NCBI GenBank assembly: GCA_943788635.1
Contig: CALSRA010000038.1
Span: 1-57,176, forward strand
Length of the DNA stretch: 57,176 nucleotides
Direction: 5' to 3'
Source: an uncultured Alphaproteobacteria bacterium
GTDB lineage: Bacteria > Pseudomonadota > Alphaproteobacteria > UBA8366 > GCA-2717185
Part shown: positions 36,400 to 45,002 of the stretch, in pieces
Numbering within the stretch: position 1 is the first letter of the stretch
How the letters are laid out: each line of letters opens with the position of its first letter
Made by a program: the position numbers and the translations under genes
Notes under the pieces: generated by a model
Told to the model about the DNA's origin: nothing
The model's input: the letters and a program-made list of their open reading frames with translations, nothing else
Databases searched by the model: none

Positions 36400-37074
36400 G
36401 TGGCGGCAGAACATCTGGCGCCGGTCTTCCAGCACACTTTCGGCAATCCGCGTCTGCTGTATGAAGCCCTGACTCATGGCAGTGCCGGCGACGAACACGG
36501 CCATAACTACGAGCGGCTGGAGTTCCTTGGCGACCGGGTCCTGTCGCTGGTCGTGGCGGAACTGCTGTACCGGCATTTCCCTGATGAACCGGAAGGCAAG
36601 CTGGCACGTCGCAGTGCCGCTCTTGTGCGCCGGGACGCGCTGGCGGAAGTTGCCGGTGAAATCGGGTTGGGTCCGTTTCTGGTGCTCAGCCGGGGAGAGG
36701 ACGACTCCGGGGGGCGGGAAAACCCGTCATTGCTGGCCGATGTCTGTGAAGCGGTGATCGCGGCGCTTTACCTGGATGGGGGATTGCCTGTCGCAGTGCG
36801 ATTTATCGAACGATACTGGCAGCCGATGATGTCGCGCTCGCGTACGCCGCCGACAGATGCCAAAACAGCGCTGCAGGAATGGTTGCAGGGGCGCGGGGAA
36901 CCGCTGCCCGTGTATCAGATTGTTGAACGGGCCGGCCCTGATCATGCGCCGGTATTTACAATAGAGGTCGCTGCCGGGGACACGCATACTGCTGTCGGCA
37001 GCGGCGGTAACCGCCGGGTCGCGGAACAGGAAGCGGCCAAGGCATTATTGAAGGTATTGGGTGTGAATGACTGA
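36400..37074 (+). CDS. rnc: Ribonuclease III
   Basis: 224 residues from GTG 36400 (GGGGGCGG upstream). The RNase III signature is NYERLEFLGDRVLSLVV (about 36-52, catalytic Asp45 with Glu41), LARRSAALVRR and the second acidic site DVCEAVIAALYLDGG (Glu about 117). The dsRNA-binding domain (about 150-222) shows DAKTALQEWLQG, PVYQIVERAGPDHAPVFTIEV (in parts) and GSGGNRRVAEQEAAKALL. Processes rRNA precursors and double-stranded RNAs. Its 3' end overlaps era by 8 bp. Confidence 0.96.
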   Translation: MAAEHLAPVFQHTFGNPRLLYEALTHGSAGDEHGHNYERLEFLGDRVLSLVVAELLYRHFPDEPEGKLARRSAALVRRDALAEVAGEIGLGPFLVLSRGEDDSGGRENPSLLADVCEAVIAALYLDGGLPVAVRFIERYWQPMMSRSRTPPTDAKTALQEWLQGRGEPLPVYQIVERAGPDHAPVFTIEVAAGDTHTAVGSGGNRRVAEQEAAKALLKVLGVND

Positions 37075-37972
37075 ACCTGCCGCCATGCGCTTTGGATTTG
37101 TCGCTGTTCTCGGCGCCCCCAATGCGGGTAAATCGACCCTTATCAACCGGATTGTCGGGGCCAAGGTGTCCATTGTGTCGCCGAAGGTCCAGACGACACG
37201 GGCACGTTGCCTGGGCATTGTCATCAATGGGCAAAGCCAGGTCGTGTTCGTCGATACACCCGGTATCTTCGAGCCGCAGCGGCGGCTGGACCGGGCAATG
37301 GTCGATGCCGCCTGGAAGGGCGCGTCCGAAGCGGACCATGTGGCTGTCGTGGTCGATAGCGAGCGCGGTTACGACGGCAATACGCGCCGCATCGTCGAAG
37401 CATTGCCGGAAGGCGGCGGCGGGACACTGGTACTGAACAAGATCGACCGGGTCGCGCGTCCCAATCTGCTCAGCCTGGCGGAAGAAATCAACGCCAGTGG
37501 CCGGTTCGCCGAAACCTTCATGATCTCAGCGCTGAAAGGCCATGGGGTAGAGGATCTGGGGCGCCACTTTGCCGGCAACGTGCCGCCGGGACCGTGGATG
37601 TTTCCCGAAGACCAGCTTTCCGATATGCCGATGCGGATGATGGCCGCCGAAGCGGTGCGCGAGCAGTTATTCCTGCAATTGCATCAGGAACTGCCCTATG
37701 CGTTGACGGTGGAAACCGAAGAATGGAAGACGCTGAAGGACGGCAGCCACCGGATCTCCGCCGTTGTGATCATCGAGCGCGAAAGCCAGAAGGGCATGGT
37801 CCTTGGCAAGGGCGGGAGTCGTATCAAGGCCGTAGGCGAGGCGGCGCGGCTTGAACTGGAGGAAATGTTCGACAGCCGGGTCCACCTGTTCCTGCACGTC
37901 AAGGTCCGCAAGGACTGGAAGGAAAAGGCGGAACACTACCGCAACATGGGGCTGGATTTCCCCACCGGCTGA
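37067..37972 (+). CDS. era: GTPase Era
   Basis: 301 residues. Binds 16S rRNA and assists 30S assembly. GTPase motifs: G1 GAPNAGKST (16-24), G2 around QTTRARCLGI, G3 DTPG (about 64-67), G4 NKID (about 125-128) and G5 SALKG. The C-terminal KH domain (about 205-290) contains the loop VLGKGGSRIKAVGEAARLELEE (in parts). Start ATG 37067 lies within the end of rnc. Convergent with the DUF1445 gene, 11-bp gap. Confidence 0.97.
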   Translation: MTEPAAMRFGFVAVLGAPNAGKSTLINRIVGAKVSIVSPKVQTTRARCLGIVINGQSQVVFVDTPGIFEPQRRLDRAMVDAAWKGASEADHVAVVVDSERGYDGNTRRIVEALPEGGGGTLVLNKIDRVARPNLLSLAEEINASGRFAETFMISALKGHGVEDLGRHFAGNVPPGPWMFPEDQLSDMPMRMMAAEAVREQLFLQLHQELPYALTVETEEWKTLKDGSHRISAVVIIERESQKGMVLGKGGSRIKAVGEAARLELEEMFDSRVHLFLHVKVRKDWKEKAEHYRNMGLDFPTG

Positions 37973-37983
37973 CCTCGCGACCG

Positions 37984-38802
37984 TCAGAGAATCGACAGGT
38001 GGCTGTTCTTTATGTCGGTGATCAGCATGTGCCCCGGCAAATGGGTGATGCAAAAGGACGGTTTCGCCTGCTCGATGGCGACCTGGGGTGTCACCCCGCA
38101 GGCCCAGAAAACCGGGATTTCATCATCCTGTACTCTTGGCGGCGCGCCCCCGAAAACGGGTTGTTCCAGATCGTCGATACCGATCGCTTCAGGCAGGCCG
38201 ATATGAACCGGCGCGCCGTGCACATTGGGGAAACGGCTGGTGATCTGGATGGCGCGGATGGCGTCGGCCGACTTCATCGGCCGCATGGAAACCACCATCT
38301 TGCCGCCGAACCTTCCCGAAGGCGTGGTCTCAATATTGGTCCGGTACATTGCAACGCATTCGCCACGCTGGACATGGCGTAACGGGATATCATCCTGAAT
38401 CAAGGCTTCCTCGAACGAAAACGAGCAGCCAAGCGGAAAGGATACAAGGTCGTCCCGCCAGTATTCGCTGATATCGCCGGTAACGTCGATTTCCTCGCCG
38501 TTGCGGAACACGCGGTATCCCGAAAGGTCGGTGCGGAGGTCAATATTTGTTCCCAGTGACGGCAGGCTCGGGTCGCCCGGCTGCCCGATGGCCAGCATCG
38601 GGCAGGGTTTCGGGTTCAACTGACAGAATGTCTGGAAAGCCTGTGCGTCTTCCACCGGCATGATCGCGAGGTTGGCCTGCACATAACCGGGGGCGAGCCC
38701 CGCCGTGTGGCCGCGATGCGTACCGTTGCGGATCAGTAACCGCGCGGCATGGCCCGGATTATCGGCCTGAGTCGCGGATTGTGCGCTTGCCACCTGAACC
38801 AT
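37984..38802 (-). CDS. DUF1445 putative hydro-lyase (D-glutamate cyclase-like)
   Basis: 272 residues from ATG 38802, with AGGAGG about 8 bases upstream; the frame is open further but that part is not protein-like and covers recO. Family motifs: [21 protein letters not shown] (two parts, about 25-46), [20 protein letters not shown] (two parts), [17 protein letters not shown], [37 protein letters not shown] and [10 protein letters not shown]. Relatives include a mammalian D-glutamate cyclase and bacterial 'putative hydro-lyases' (UPF0317). The actual reaction here is not established. It is divergent from recO, 97-bp spacer. Confidence 0.92.
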   Translation of the reverse strand: MVQVASAQSATQADNPGHAARLLIRNGTHRGHTAGLAPGYVQANLAIMPVEDAQAFQTFCQLNPKPCPMLAIGQPGDPSLPSLGTNIDLRTDLSGYRVFRNGEEIDVTGDISEYWRDDLVSFPLGCSFSFEEALIQDDIPLRHVQRGECVAMYRTNIETTPSGRFGGKMVVSMRPMKSADAIRAIQITSRFPNVHGAPVHIGLPEAIGIDDLEQPVFGGAPPRVQDDEIPVFWACGVTPQVAIEQAKPSFCITHLPGHMLITDIKNSHLSIL

Positions 38803-38899
38803 CGCTGCTTCCTCCTGTGAAATGCTCGATTTGATTCTGACATGTGAAAAGTTGCCGTCAAGCCGTTCGACGGGCGCGCCGGCTGGGGTAAGATGCAGA

Positions 38900-39647
38900 A
38901 TGGAATGGATGGATCGCGGTATCGTTCTTTCGGCGCGACGGCACGGCGAATCGTCGGTGGTTCTGAAGCTGCTGACGCAAGAACATGGCCGGTTTGCCGG
39001 CGTGGTGCGCGGCGGGCAGTCGCGCCGCAATCGTGGCGTTCTGGAACAGGGAAACCTGCTGTCCGCCACCTGGCGCGCCCGGCTTGAGGAGCATCTCGGA
39101 AATTTCACCGTTGAGCTTGAGAAAGGCCATGCGGCGCGGTTGCTCGACCGCCCCGATCGTCTGGCGGCGCTGGATTCGACATGCGCCATACTGGATGTCT
39201 GCCTTGCGGAGCGCGAACCGCACCCCGAATTGTTCGCGGCGACGCTGGCGCTGGTGGCGGCGCTCGATGGCGACGATTGGGCGGCACATCTTGTCGCCTG
39301 GGAAATCGGCCTGCTCGGTGAGTTGGGATTCGGGCTGGATCTGTCATGCTGTGCGGCGACGGGTGCCAATGACGGGCTCGCTTATGTCTCGCCCCGCAGT
39401 GGTCGGGCGGTGTCGCTGTCTGCCGGGGAACCCTACCGGGACCGCTTGTTGCCGCTACCCGCCGTTCCTGCTGGGGCACGGCGTGGCCGGGCCGGCGGAT
39501 ATCGTCGCCGGCCTGACAATCAGCGGCTATTTCCTGCAGCGGCATATCTATTCCCCGCAGGAAGGGCAACTGCCGGATTCGCGTGACCGGCTGCTTCATT
39601 CCCTGCGTCGAATGGCAGCGGTGGTGGCTTCAAACCTCGACGACTGA
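38900..39647 (+). pseudogene. recO: DNA repair protein RecO, one frameshift
   Basis: About 248 residues after joining. The first frame (ATG 38900) has the OB-fold N-terminus: [39 protein letters not shown] (in parts), then LARP-like basic residues and the helical core with CCAATGAN. After YRDRLLPLP the frame is lost at CCC (39458-39460). With one C fewer it continues PPFLLGHGVAGPADIVAGL, SGYFLQRHIY and ends SLRRMAAVV. RecO loads RecA in gap repair. As with lepB, conservation on both sides suggests an assembly indel or very recent mutation. parC follows after 58 bp. Confidence 0.88.
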
Positions 39648-39705
39648 CACTATATGTGGCATGTTGCCGAACGCTTAACCCTGTATCTCGTTAGAGTTTT
39701 CTGAA

Positions 39706-41928
39706 ATGGCCCAATCCCCCGAAGCCGGTGAAATCCGCAGCACTTTATTCGCCGATGCGCTTGGCGAACGCTACCTTTCCTATGCGATGTCGACGATCAT
39801 GTCGCGGTCGTTGCCGGATGTCCGTGACGGGCTGAAACCCGTCCACCGGCGCCTGTTATTCGCGATGCGGGAATTGAAGCTCGATCCGAGCGCCGGTTTC
39901 AAGAAATGCGCCCGTATCGTCGGTGATGTCATGGGTAAGTACCATCCGCATGGCGACGCGGCGATCTATGACGCCATGGTCCGGCTGGCGCAGGATTTTG
40001 CCGTGCGTTACCCATTGGTCGATGGACAGGGCAATTTCGGCAATATCGATGGCGATAACCCGGCGGCCATGCGCTACACGGAAGCGCGCCTGACCGATGT
40101 CGCCAAGGCCCTGCTGGACGGTATTGACGAGGATGCGGTCGATTTTCGCGACACCTATGACGGCGAAGGCGCCGAACCGATGGTGTTACCGGCGAATTTC
40201 CCGAACCTGTTGGCCAATGGCGCGGCCGGTATCGCTGTGGGGATGGCGACAAGTATCCCGCCGCACAACGTCGCCGAGCTTTGCAGCGCCTTGTTGCATC
40301 TGATCAAGCATCGGAATGCGACGATCGAAAAGCTGGTCGATTTCATCCCGGGGCCGGATTTTCCGACGGGTGGCGTACTGGTTGAGAGCCGGGAAAACGT
40401 TGTTGAAGCCTATCGTACGGGGCGCGGCGGCTTCCGTCTGCGGGCGCGCTGGGAAACGGAAAAAACCAAGGGCGGCGGCTACAATATCGTGGTGACGGAA
40501 ATTCCCTATCAGGTTCAGAAGTCGAAACTGATCGAGAAAATTGCCGATCTTTTGAATAACCGCAAGCTGACGATGCTGGCTGATATCCAGGATGAATCGA
40601 CGACCGAGGTCCGGCTTGTTCTGGAACCCAAGAGCCGCAATGTCGATGCCTCGGTATTGATGGAATCGTTGTTCCGCCAGACCGACCTGGAAACGCGTGC
40701 CTCGCTGAACATGAATGTGCTTGATGCGGATCAGGTGCCCCGCGTGATGGATTTGCGGGAAGTTCTGACCTCCTTCCTCGATCATCGGCAGGTCGTCCTG
40801 ATTCGACGCTCCCAGCATCGGTTGGCCAATATCGAGCGGCGGCTGGAAATTCTGGATGGCTACCTGATTGCCTACCTGAATCTTGATGAAGTCATCCGGA
40901 TTGTGCGCGAGGAGGATGATCCCAAGGCCGAACTGATGGCCGCGTTCGGCCTGACGGAGCTACAGGCGGATTCGGTCCTGAACATGCGGCTGCGCAGCTT
41001 GCGGAAGCTCGAGGAAATGGAGATCCGCAAGGAGCACACGGCGTTGAGCGAAGAGAAGGCGTCCCTGAACGAGTTGCTGGGCAGTGAGGAATTACGCTGG
41101 CAGATGATCGCGGGACAGATCTCCGATATTCGCAAGGCGTATGGGCCCAAAACCGAACTCGGCGCCCGCCGGACCGAAATCGGTACGCCGCCGTCTGATG
41201 TCGTTATTCCGCTGGAAGCGATGATCGAACGGGAGCCGGTGACGGTGCTGTGTTCCGAAAAAGGTTGGATTCGCGCTGCACGAGGCCACCTGCAGGACAC
41301 GTCCGACGTTCGCTATAAAGAAGGTGACGGGGAACGTTTCGTCCTGCATGCGGAAACGACAGACAAGGTGCTGGTCTTTGCCACAGATGGCCGGTTCTAC
41401 ACGATTGGGGCGGATAAACTGCCCGGCGGCCGGGGCTTCGGTGAGCCGTTGCGGTTGATGTTCGACCTGGCGCAGGGACATGACATCGTTTCCATATTCA
41501 TCTTCAAACCGGATCGAAAACTGCTTGTGGTGTCCAGCGATGGGCGTGGCTTCATCGTGAATGAGCGGGCGGTCTTTGCCCAGACCCGGGCCGGCAAGCA
41601 GGTTCTGAACGTGTCCGGCGATGTCGAGGCGAAGATCTGTACCCCGGTCGAGGGCGACACTGTCGCCGTGGTCGGTGAGAATCGGAAACTGCTGCTGTTT
41701 GATATCTCGGAATTGCCGGAAATGGCGCGTGGCCGCGGCGTATTGCTGCAACGCTACCGGGATGGCGGGCTGGCAGACGCCATGATTTTCGAGCGCGAAA
41801 AAGGGTTGAGCTGGAAAAGCGGGGAACGCACCCGGACTGAAACCGATTTGCGCGAATGGATCGGCAAGCGGGCGCAGGCCGGCAGGATGCCGCCGAAGGG
41901 ATTTCCGCGCAGCAACCGGTTCAAGTAG
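39706..41928 (+). CDS. parC: DNA topoisomerase IV subunit A
   Basis: 740 residues. Type IIA topoisomerase A subunit that decatenates daughter chromosomes. Catalytic Tyr124 lies in [10 protein letters not shown], after the quinolone-region [20 protein letters not shown] (two parts, about 82-101). The tower and coiled-coil domains follow (residues 220-490). The C-terminal part (500-740) is a short beta-pinwheel without a clear GyrA box (QRRGGKG), which favours ParC over GyrA. It follows recO on the same strand; parE is not in the window. Confidence 0.95.
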   Translation: MAQSPEAGEIRSTLFADALGERYLSYAMSTIMSRSLPDVRDGLKPVHRRLLFAMRELKLDPSAGFKKCARIVGDVMGKYHPHGDAAIYDAMVRLAQDFAVRYPLVDGQGNFGNIDGDNPAAMRYTEARLTDVAKALLDGIDEDAVDFRDTYDGEGAEPMVLPANFPNLLANGAAGIAVGMATSIPPHNVAELCSALLHLIKHRNATIEKLVDFIPGPDFPTGGVLVESRENVVEAYRTGRGGFRLRARWETEKTKGGGYNIVVTEIPYQVQKSKLIEKIADLLNNRKLTMLADIQDESTTEVRLVLEPKSRNVDASVLMESLFRQTDLETRASLNMNVLDADQVPRVMDLREVLTSFLDHRQVVLIRRSQHRLANIERRLEILDGYLIAYLNLDEVIRIVREEDDPKAELMAAFGLTELQADSVLNMRLRSLRKLEEMEIRKEHTALSEEKASLNELLGSEELRWQMIAGQISDIRKAYGPKTELGARRTEIGTPPSDVVIPLEAMIEREPVTVLCSEKGWIRAARGHLQDTSDVRYKEGDGERFVLHAETTDKVLVFATDGRFYTIGADKLPGGRGFGEPLRLMFDLAQGHDIVSIFIFKPDRKLLVVSSDGRGFIVNERAVFAQTRAGKQVLNVSGDVEAKICTPVEGDTVAVVGENRKLLLFDISELPEMARGRGVLLQRYRDGGLADAMIFEREKGLSWKSGERTRTETDLREWIGKRAQAGRMPPKGFPRSNRFK

Positions 41929-41955
41929 CCCGATTCAGTAGGAAAAGTATCAGGA

Positions 41956-42699
41956 TCAGCCGTTTGGCGAGACGATGAACTCGCTGAGCGGTCGCCAGCC
42001 GTTGACGCCGTAGCCTTCAATCGGTTCGAAGTGGATCTTGTAGCTCATCTTGCGACTCGCTTCGATCCAGTAGCCCAGATACACAAACGGCAGCTGTTCG
42101 ATCCGCGCCCGGTCAATCAGTGACAGGATGATGAAGCTGCCCAGGCTCCGTTTTTTTAGCTCGGGATTATAGAAGCTGTATACGGCGGAAAATCCGTCAT
42201 TTGTGCGATCCGTCAGGCAGGCGGCAACCAGATCGCCCTGACCGTCGCGGTATTCGATGATCGCGGTATCGATGGGGCTGGATGCAATCATCTCGAAATA
42301 GTCGTTTCGGGTCATGCGTGACATGTCACCGCCGCCATGGCGGGTCGCCATGTAACGCTGGAACAGCTCAAACTGCTCTTCACTGGTCCGGGTGCCCATG
42401 TCGGACCAGCGCAGATCCGCGTTCGCGCGCAATATGCGACGCCAGCGCTGGCTGGTCTGGAATTCGGATGCGACAACTCGAACCGGGATACAGGCACTGC
42501 ATCCCTGGCAGGAGGGGCGGTACGCGATGTGATGACTTCGGCGAAACCCGGTTTGCGACAGGGAATCATAGCGATCCCGGGCTTCCGGACCTGAAAGTTC
42601 CGTGAAAAGCTGCTGTTCGACCCGGCCCGGAATGTAAGGGCAGGGCATAGGACCTGACCGGTAGAACGTCAGTTTGCTGGGCTTTTGCTGATTTGTCAT
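41956..42699 (-). CDS. bpt: Aspartate/glutamate leucyltransferase (leucyl/arginyl-tRNA-protein transferase)
   Basis: 247 residues from ATG 42699. Adds Leu from Leu-tRNA to N-terminal Asp/Glu in the N-degron pathway. N-terminal cysteine motif CPYIPG (Cys about 20) and GFRRSHHIAYRPSCQGCSACIPVRV (in parts, about 48-73). The C-terminal ATE domain shows QRYMATRHGGGDM, YSFYNPELKKRSLGSFIIL (parts), YLGYWIE-S.KMSYK and the final FEPIEGYG. All conserved cysteines (CQGCSAC) are present. Convergent with parC (27-bp gap). The RDD gene lies 62 bp upstream on the same strand. Confidence 0.93.
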   Translation of the reverse strand: MTNQQKPSKLTFYRSGPMPCPYIPGRVEQQLFTELSGPEARDRYDSLSQTGFRRSHHIAYRPSCQGCSACIPVRVVASEFQTSQRWRRILRANADLRWSDMGTRTSEEQFELFQRYMATRHGGGDMSRMTRNDYFEMIASSPIDTAIIEYRDGQGDLVAACLTDRTNDGFSAVYSFYNPELKKRSLGSFIILSLIDRARIEQLPFVYLGYWIEASRKMSYKIHFEPIEGYGVNGWRPLSEFIVSPNG

Positions 42700-42761
42700 C
42701 GTCGCCAAAATCTAGAGAAATAACGTTGAGGACGCAATTCGGTAGAATTTTGGCACGATTT

Positions 42762-43247
42762 TTACGGTTTGACGTCGGTTTTTATGACCACGGTCCCTGA
42801 AAGGTAATCATGCACGCAATGGCGCCGGTCATTGAACAGGGCGACGATCAGGATCAGGCATGTGGTTAGCGCGATCGAAAAGTAAAACAGTGCCGTCATC
42901 GCAAATGCCTGCAGAAGGCTTGGTCTGCCACCGGATTGGGCGCGAACTTCGATGGACATGAATTGCATGCCCAGCGTCGCGGAGCGCGGGCTGCCGATCA
43001 TCAGGGAATGATAAGCAAGCGGAATGAGCGGCGCGAATGTCAGCAGGACGGACAGGAGCCCGAAGGAAAGAAAGACAAGCGCCCAAAGCGCGACGCCCAT
43101 TACCAGAATGATGCAGACATCAATCAGAAAGGCGGCGATCCGGCGTCCGACCACGCCTTCGAACAATTCGTCCCTGTCCAGGTCAAGTTCCGGGCGGGGG
43201 GTGGCGCTCCAGTCCAGTCGGCTATCGGATACTTCAGGCAATTTCAC
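42762..43247 (-). CDS. RDD-family membrane protein
   Basis: 161 residues from GTG 43247 (GAGGGA RBS); a TTG at 43262 is the alternative. The RDD motif is GRRIAAFLIDVCII (Arg-Asp, about 36-49). Membrane helices are about 40-60, 64-84 and 118-142, with SATLGMQFMSIEV in between, typical of RDD proteins. The function is unknown in this genome; the family includes Na+/H+ antiporter-like and envelope proteins. IS copy 2 starts 39 bp upstream of this start, so the native promoter has probably been lost or replaced. Confidence 0.88.
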   Translation of the reverse strand: MKLPEVSDSRLDWSATPRPELDLDRDELFEGVVGRRIAAFLIDVCIILVMGVALWALVFLSFGLLSVLLTFAPLIPLAYHSLMIGSPRSATLGMQFMSIEVRAQSGGRPSLLQAFAMTALFYFSIALTTCLILIVALFNDRRHCVHDYLSGTVVIKTDVKP

Positions 43248-43286
43248 GCGGTATTCCCTCAATGCGGTTTCGTCTTGGAATCCTTA

Positions 43287-44218
43287 GTGTCCGGCCCGAA
43301 ATGAGTTGAGTGATTTCAGTAAGTTGTGATTCTCTCGTTTGTGTTGAAGCAAATGAGGAGACACAACATGTGGACTGAGATCACCCGCCCGCAGTTTGAT
43401 CGTTCGAGCCTTCGTTACGCAAGCGACTTGACGGATAAGGAGTGGCGTTTGATTTCGCCATTATTGTCCCCGCCGCGTCGATTAGGCCGCCCGCGAACCA
43501 CGGATTTTCGAGAAGTGGTGAATGGGATTTTTTATGTGGCGCGCACCGGTTGCCAATGGCGCATGGTGCCCCGGGAATTTCCGCCACGCAGTACGATCCA
43601 GCGATATTTTTACGCTTGGCGCTCGGATGGAACCTTGCACGTCATCAATCGCCAACTGGTGATGTCGATGCGGGAAACCTCTGGGCGCACGACCAGCCCG
43701 ACCGCCGGGGTGATCGACAGCCAGACGGTGAAAACCACGGAAAGCGGCGGTGTTCGGGGCTATGACGCGGGAAAGAAGGTCAAAGGGCGCAAGCGTCATA
43801 TCGTGACCGACACAGGCGGCTTTCTGGTCGCCGTCATGGTTCACGCCGCCGATATCCAGGATCGCGACGGCGCGCCCGCGCTGTTGGCGTCGATACGCCA
43901 CGCCTTTCCCCGGTTGCGCCATGTTTTCGCCGATGGTGGTTACGCGGGACCGAAGTTGCGCGACGCGCTGGCCAAACTTGGGAAGTGGACCGTGCAGATC
44001 GTCAAGCGCTCCGACGCCGCCAAGGGGTTCGTATTGTTGCCCCGCCGCTGGGTGGTTGAGCGCACCTTCGCTTGGCTCGGTCGTAACCGCCGTCTCGCCA
44101 AAGATTTCGAGGAAACCATCGAAAGCGCGGAGGCATGGCTCCTGATCGCCAGCATTCAACTGCTCGCCCGACGATTGGCAAGAGCATGAAAACATGGATA
44201 TCATTTCGAGTCAGACTC
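43287..44218 (+). mobile_element. IS5-family insertion sequence, copy 2 (deletion joint)
   Basis: 932 bp, apparently identical to copies 1 and 3. Ends GTGTCC... at 43287 and ...GACTC at 44218. The flanking triplets differ: TTA on the left (43284-43286) and TCA on the right (44219-44221). Both fit the TNA target rule, but they are not a duplication. The left flank is the upstream region of the RDD gene; the right flank is inside the FecR-like coding sequence. This is what recombination between two directly repeated copies would leave. Confidence 0.95.
43368..44189 (+). CDS. IS5-family DDE transposase (copy 2)
   Basis: 273 residues from ATG 43368 (GAGGAG RBS), the same protein as copies 1 and 3, with Asp117, Asp189 and Glu231 as the probable catalytic triad. 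Intact and probably active, judging from the lack of differences among copies. It is in the same orientation as copy 3, about 9.2 kb away (start to start), so the two could recombine and delete everything between them. Confidence 0.95.
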   Translation: MWTEITRPQFDRSSLRYASDLTDKEWRLISPLLSPPRRLGRPRTTDFREVVNGIFYVARTGCQWRMVPREFPPRSTIQRYFYAWRSDGTLHVINRQLVMSMRETSGRTTSPTAGVIDSQTVKTTESGGVRGYDAGKKVKGRKRHIVTDTGGFLVAVMVHAADIQDRDGAPALLASIRHAFPRLRHVFADGGYAGPKLRDALAKLGKWTVQIVKRSDAAKGFVLLPRRWVVERTFAWLGRNRRLAKDFEETIESAEAWLLIASIQLLARRLARA

Positions 44219-44822
44219 TCAGCACGGAAAAGGACGACGATCCCGTCTGCGTGGCCGGGTTGAACACCATTTCATCCAGCGCTAGCCGGGCATCCGCGCC
44301 AAGCGCGAATGTGGTTTCATCGACGAACAGAAGGTTGACCGCGCCGCCCGCGGCCGTTTCGACGACATCGCCCTGGAAGACCGCATCGCCGGCGGCAAGC
44401 TGTTCGCGTGTGCCGTCGGCGCGGACAACGGTCACCTGGCCGGAAAGGTCCTGAACCTGTCCGATGGCTTCCGCAGCCTGGGCAATCTGCCCGGCCTGCG
44501 CATACTGGCCGGTGGTCTCCGGTGGGGTGAAGGAATCGACCAGGGCCGGGGTCATCCGGCCGCCTTCGGGGGTCAGCAGGTCGGGGGCGGGATCGGCGAG
44601 GAAGTAGCCTTCGACGGTGACGGTTGTGCCGTCCGGTCCGGTCAGGACCAGGTCATCGCCCTGCTGGCGATAGGTTGCGTCGCTGGCGAACTGTCCATCG
44701 GGCAGCATGACAGGCGAGTCAGACGCCGCGTCGAATACGATTGACCCTGAAAGGGCGGGTGATTGAATGCTGCCTGCCGGGGCGCTCTCCAAAGACCCTG
44801 CCGTCGGCGTAGGATACGCCAT
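44211..44822 (-). pseudogene. N-terminal stub of a FecR/retention-module large secreted protein, cut by the IS
   Basis: 203 residues from ATG 44822 (GGAGA RBS; an ATG at 44852 is less likely). Residues about 118-200 form a FecR-like domain: VQDLSGQVTVVRADGTR, LAAGDAVFQGDVVET, NLLFVDETTFALGADARLALDEMVF and SSFSVL. In alphaproteobacteria this module stands at the start of very large repeat-rich proteins exported by type I secretion. Here the frame enters the IS end after SVL and stops at once (TGA at 44211-44213), so the repeats and C-terminal secretion signal are missing. A TAAG tetrapeptide (about 156-159) matches the LapG-type cleavage consensus, though this may be chance. It is divergent from the type I secretion genes. 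Confidence 0.75.
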
Positions 44823-44903
44823 ATACTGTTCTCCTGACCTGGAAGGATACATGCTACAATTCGCGAATTGTGAAATAAACCCGAATTACGGTCAGAATGC
44901 ATC

Positions 44904-44915
44904 CCCCAATTGGGG
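44904..44915. promoter_or_regulatory. Perfect 12-bp palindrome in the divergent secretion/adhesin spacer
   Basis: CCCCAATTGGGG between the FecR-stub gene and the ABC transporter gene, in an otherwise AT-rich region. A possible -10 (TATACT, 44941-44946) for the transporter gene lies 25 bp to the right. A candidate operator for joint control of exporter and substrate; no regulator is adjacent. Confidence 0.35.
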
Positions 44916-45002
44916 CACGTTAGATAAAATTTATTTCGAATATACTGGTGTTAACCATAATTAAATCCTGAGGTTAGAGAATCTTCGCGATGGAGCAAGG
45001 GT

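Noticed and set aside
37984..39369. A 461-codon version of the DUF1445 gene
   Set aside because: The extra N-terminal part lies antisense to recO, is not protein-like, and a strong AGGAGG site marks the start at 38802.
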